In this document: positions 32,853-35,730 of the stretch, in pieces | How positions within the stretch are numbered: position 1 is the stretch's first letter | Layout of the letters: each line of letters begins with the position of its first letter | Assembly (NCBI GenBank): GCA_017632155.1 | Contig: JAGBRZ010000119.1 | Span: 1 to 35,730, forward strand | Source: Clostridia bacterium | Lineage (GTDB): Bacteria; Bacillota_A; Clostridia; Oscillospirales; CAG-272 | Direction of reading: 5' to 3' | DNA: 35,730 bases | The notes under the pieces: generated by a model | Told to the model about the DNA's origin: nothing | Seen by the model: the letters and a program-made list of their open reading frames with translations, nothing else | The model's database searches: none | Position numbers and translations under genes: made by a program

Positions 32853-34906
32853 TGGAAGAAAAGAAAAACGAGCTTGTCGGCGAAAATATTAAGGATGACA
32901 ATGAACTCGAGTTCCGCGCTGTCCGCGCGGAGCACAAATACAGAAAACCTCCGAAGGAGAAAAAGGCGAAAAAGCAACGCCTTGGCATAACTCACTCCTC
33001 CGCGGCAAAGACGATGGCGTTTATACTTTGCATATTGATGCTTTGCGTCACGGCTTTGTCGGCTGTCGGTATTTGGGGTATGTTTGCGGGAGAACTTTAT
33101 TGGACTCCGGAAGAAGATGCGAAAAAAAGCGTTTTTGATCAATATGCAAACGGAATAGAATATTCAATAATGCATTGGTACCGAGATGGAACGACGCATA
33201 GGATTGATAATTATCTCGAAAGAATAAATATCGATTACGTCAAAATCACAGGCGGAAATGCGGCGCTGAGACTCTATGAGTATAATAAAAGAAGCGTTGA
33301 GGATGGATATATATTTATCTCAACCTGGGCAGACGTCAATCATCACGATCTCCTTGGAAGTGGTTTTTTCGAAATTGGAAATAACTACAACCCCGAGGAA
33401 TTTTCTATTGAGTCGCTGTATACGGTTGAAATAGGAATATCCAAAGATATTATGGTCTATGACGAGCTGTATTGGTTGAACCTTCTTTTCACTGTTATGT
33501 ACGCGCTCCGTTTCTGGATCTACGCGATAGGACTTGGTTCGCTCATCATTGCAATCCTTTGTTTCGTCTTCCTTATGTGCTCCGCAGGAAGACGCCGCGG
33601 TATTCCGGGAGTCCGAGCATCTTTTTTGACAAAGATACCCTTCGAGATACCCACGGTAGCGGTTGGTTTCTTTTCATTACTCGGATATGCTTGTATTCAA
33701 GATTTTTCCTATTATAACGATGTGGCGTTTGCGATAGGAATCGTGCTCTGGGCGATTGTAAACGTGATAATGCTCATCTTCTGGCTTATGAGCCTTGCAA
33801 TACGCATCAAGCTCGGAACGCTTCTGAAAAATACGATAGTATTTTACATTCTCCGTTTCATCTGGCGCGTGCTTTGCTTCTGCGGAAGATGTATCCGCGC
33901 CGTTATTCGTGCAATTCCGATGATCTGGAAAACCATAGTGTTTCTCGGCGCGGTAGTCATCATTCAATATATACTGATCATCGGAAACTGGGGCGAGCTT
34001 GATAACCTTCTTGTTTGCTGGTTGTTAGGTAATATAATCGCAACTTTCTTCATAATCTACTTCGTGCTTATGCTCATCCGCCTTAAAAAGGGCGCGCGTG
34101 AGATCGCGGAGGGTAAGCTTGATTACAAGGTCGACACCAAATATCTCATCCTTGATCTCAAGGATCACGGCGAAGATCTCAACCGCATTCGCGACGGTAT
34201 GAACATCGCCGTTGATGAACGCCTCAAGAGCGAGCGGATGAAGACCGAACTTATCACCAACGTTTCTCACGATATCAAGACCCCGCTGACCTCGATCATC
34301 AACTATTCCGATCTCATCTGCCGCGAGGAATGTGAGAATGAAAATATCAAGGAGTACGCCTCGGTGCTTCACAATCAGTCGGAGCGTATGAAGCGTCTGC
34401 TTGACGATCTCGTTGAGGCATCAAAGGCTTCAAGCGGGAATATAGATATAATGCTTGCCGAGTGCGATGCGCGCGTGCTGATCTCGCAGGTGTCGGGCGA
34501 GTATTATCAAAGGCTTGCAGATGCGGGACTTGATCTTGTTTGCACCGCACCCGAGGACGAGATTAGAATAATGGCGGACGGCCGCAGACTCTGGCGCGTT
34601 TTCGATAACCTTATGAATAACGCGCGCAAATATGCTCTTCAAGGCACACGAGTTTACGTCAGCCTTGAGGCGGAAGGCGAGAGAGCAGTTTTCAGATTCA
34701 AAAACATTTCCCGCGAAGCTCTTTCTGTAAATGCCGACGAGCTTTCGGAACGTTTTGTCCGCGGTGATGAATCGCGCAACACAGAGGGCAACGGCCTCGG
34801 ACTTTCGATAGCCAAGAGCCTTGTCGAGCTTCAAGGCGGCGAGTTTGACATCACAGTTGACGGCGATCTGTTTAAAGTTACTGTCAGCTTCCCGATAATT
34901 AAGTAA
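32849..34906 (+). CDS. Multi-pass sensor histidine kinase
   Basis: A 685-residue kinase partner of the regulator. It has a charged cytoplasmic N-terminus (1-54), TM1 (about 55-80), an outside loop of about 125 residues, then several further TM segments (about 207-245, 265-320, 362-410). A short HAMP-like linker follows. The DHp domain has phospho-acceptor H474 in NVSHDIKTPLTS, and the ATPase domain has N box DNLMNNARKYA and G box GNGLGLSIAK. The many TM segments suggest sensing within the membrane. ATG at 32849 or the next codon at 32852 could start it; both follow AAAGGAG. Confidence 0.92.
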   Translation: MMEEKKNELVGENIKDDNELEFRAVRAEHKYRKPPKEKKAKKQRLGITHSSAAKTMAFILCILMLCVTALSAVGIWGMFAGELYWTPEEDAKKSVFDQYANGIEYSIMHWYRDGTTHRIDNYLERINIDYVKITGGNAALRLYEYNKRSVEDGYIFISTWADVNHHDLLGSGFFEIGNNYNPEEFSIESLYTVEIGISKDIMVYDELYWLNLLFTVMYALRFWIYAIGLGSLIIAILCFVFLMCSAGRRRGIPGVRASFLTKIPFEIPTVAVGFFSLLGYACIQDFSYYNDVAFAIGIVLWAIVNVIMLIFWLMSLAIRIKLGTLLKNTIVFYILRFIWRVLCFCGRCIRAVIRAIPMIWKTIVFLGAVVIIQYILIIGNWGELDNLLVCWLLGNIIATFFIIYFVLMLIRLKKGAREIAEGKLDYKVDTKYLILDLKDHGEDLNRIRDGMNIAVDERLKSERMKTELITNVSHDIKTPLTSIINYSDLICREECENENIKEYASVLHNQSERMKRLLDDLVEASKASSGNIDIMLAECDARVLISQVSGEYYQRLADAGLDLVCTAPEDEIRIMADGRRLWRVFDNLMNNARKYALQGTRVYVSLEAEGERAVFRFKNISREALSVNADELSERFVRGDESRNTEGNGLGLSIAKSLVELQGGEFDITVDGDLFKVTVSFPIIK

Positions 34907-34913
34907 AGGCGTC

Positions 34914-34942
34914 TTTACATCTTTGCGCTTTTGTGCTATAAT
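34914..34942 (+). promoter_or_regulatory. Promoter of the YwaF-like gene
   Basis: TTTACA (34914-34919), 17 bp, TATAAT (34937-34942) with extended TGC. Confidence 0.78.
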
Positions 34943-34978
34943 TATTCCGGTATCAGTTTCAGGTTAGGAAGTGATTTT

Positions 34979-35730
34979 TTGAATATCATTGAAAGGCTGA
35001 TGTGGGCAGTCGAATGCGAAATGACTCCTCCACCGGCATACGGACTTTTTCATATTATTTTGATAGTCGTCGGACTCACGCTTTGTATTTCGCTTGCTTG
35101 GCTTTGCAGAAAATTTGACGAGAAGAAAAACAAAATACTTCTGCTTGCGTACTCCGGCGTGCTGATCGTAAGCGAGATATTCAAGCATGCGTTCCTCTTT
35201 TACGTGCTTGAGGGCGGTGCGATAGCTTGGGGCGAATTCCCCTTTCAAATGTGCAGTATGCCAATGTATCTCTGCCCCCTCGCGGCATTTTGCTCAAACG
35301 AGCGGGTCAAACGCGCGGCTTACGGTTTTATGATGTGCTTCAATCTCCTTGGCGGATTTGCGGGAGTCTTTGAACCCTCGGGTGTTTTCCACGAGCAGGT
35401 CTTCAGCACCGTGCACGCGATAGTATGGCACTATTCTTTGGTCTTCCTCGCCTTTTATATCATTTTCTCACACCGCGCGGGTCATACCAAAGAGGATTAC
35501 CTCGACATCGTGAAGCTTTTCGTTATCCTTTGCTTTATTGCATTTGTGATCAATACCCTCATCGGTATAACCGTCGGCGTTGAGGCAAATATGTTCTTCG
35601 TCGGCCCCGAACCTGCGGACATCATAGTATTCAACACCATTGCCGCAAAATACGGTTGGGCGGCGAGTACGGTTATCTATATCCCCATAACGACCATCGC
35701 GGCGGCAGTGATATTAAGATTGAGCAATTT
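34979..35730 (+). CDS. YwaF/TMEM164-like integral membrane protein, partial
   Basis: An open frame of 250 codons that runs off the window. It contains at least six hydrophobic segments (for example GLFHIILIVVGLTLCISLAW, ILLLAYSGVLIVSEIFKHAF, VFNTIAAKYGWAASTVIY). FPFQMCSMPMYLCPL and a WHYS motif resemble the YwaF/TP0381 family of integral membrane proteins of unknown function. I propose the TTG start at 34979 because AGGAAG lies 7 nt upstream; ATG at 35000 in the same frame is the alternative and lacks an RBS. Own promoter upstream. Confidence 0.72.
   Translation, partial: MNIIERLMWAVECEMTPPPAYGLFHIILIVVGLTLCISLAWLCRKFDEKKNKILLLAYSGVLIVSEIFKHAFLFYVLEGGAIAWGEFPFQMCSMPMYLCPLAAFCSNERVKRAAYGFMMCFNLLGGFAGVFEPSGVFHEQVFSTVHAIVWHYSLVFLAFYIIFSHRAGHTKEDYLDIVKLFVILCFIAFVINTLIGITVGVEANMFFVGPEPADIIVFNTIAAKYGWAASTVIYIPITTIAAAVILRLSN

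Overview
The window reads as chromosomal DNA of a low-to-mid GC, Gram-positive anaerobe, most likely an uncultured gut-type member of the Clostridia. The evidence is long-form HPF, NAD-dependent ligase, zinc-type L32 next to YceD, an EFR1-like flavodoxin/ferredoxin, Gram-positive SOS boxes of the form GAAC-N4-GTTC, many Cys-lipobox lipoproteins, strong AGGAGG-type ribosome binding sites and consensus sigma-A promoters. No tRNA, rRNA, CRISPR array, phage gene or transposase is visible.

Layout. 1-542: a gene-free edge with a terminator, a REP-like palindrome, a second terminator and an array of mini-hairpins. 543-12909 (minus): one long probable operon read from a promoter at 12945-12973, in the order murD, three M42 aminopeptidases, murI, an aluminium-resistance/methionine gamma-lyase-like PLP enzyme, a small lipoprotein, a cysteine desulfurase, a class II ketose-bisphosphate aldolase, a zinc sugar-alcohol dehydrogenase and an FAD-dependent oxidoreductase. 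It couples D-glutamate supply and use for peptidoglycan with peptide turnover, sulfur/PLP chemistry and sugar catabolism. 13107-16027 (plus): SOS-controlled DNA polymerase IV, then an unrecognised acidic anchored protein. 16079-20759 (minus): an FKBP-type lipoprotein foldase, rpmF, yceD and an intracellular GH78 alpha-L-rhamnosidase. 21154-23663 (plus): two tandem paralogous lipoproteins. 23783-24322 (minus): HPF. 24553-26574 (plus): ligA. 26872-27435 (minus): an amidase. 27508-35730 (plus): rsmI, asd, the flavodoxin/ferredoxin protein, an SGNH-hydrolase lipoprotein, an OmpR-type response regulator with its multi-pass histidine kinase, and a partial YwaF-like membrane protein cut by the window end.

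The most unusual content is non-coding. A roughly 190-205 bp element with degenerate terminal inverted repeats and several internal hairpins occurs twice. Copy A (9132-9319) sits inside the operon between two M42 genes and is flanked by a perfect 13-bp direct repeat. Copy B (20781-20986) is inverted relative to A and makes up nearly the whole 5' leader of the rhamnosidase gene. A 17-bp remnant of its end lies at 17309-17325. Separately, 354-541 holds a chain of hairpins whose GNA triloops all lie on the plus strand, linked by TATCATT. A short relative follows the lipoprotein gene at 23666-23733. Both arrays sit exactly between a stop codon and a bidirectional terminator. A consensus plus-strand promoter at 26831-26859 points straight into the antisense of the amidase gene.

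All calls come from reading the sequence and from remembered family motifs; no database search was run.
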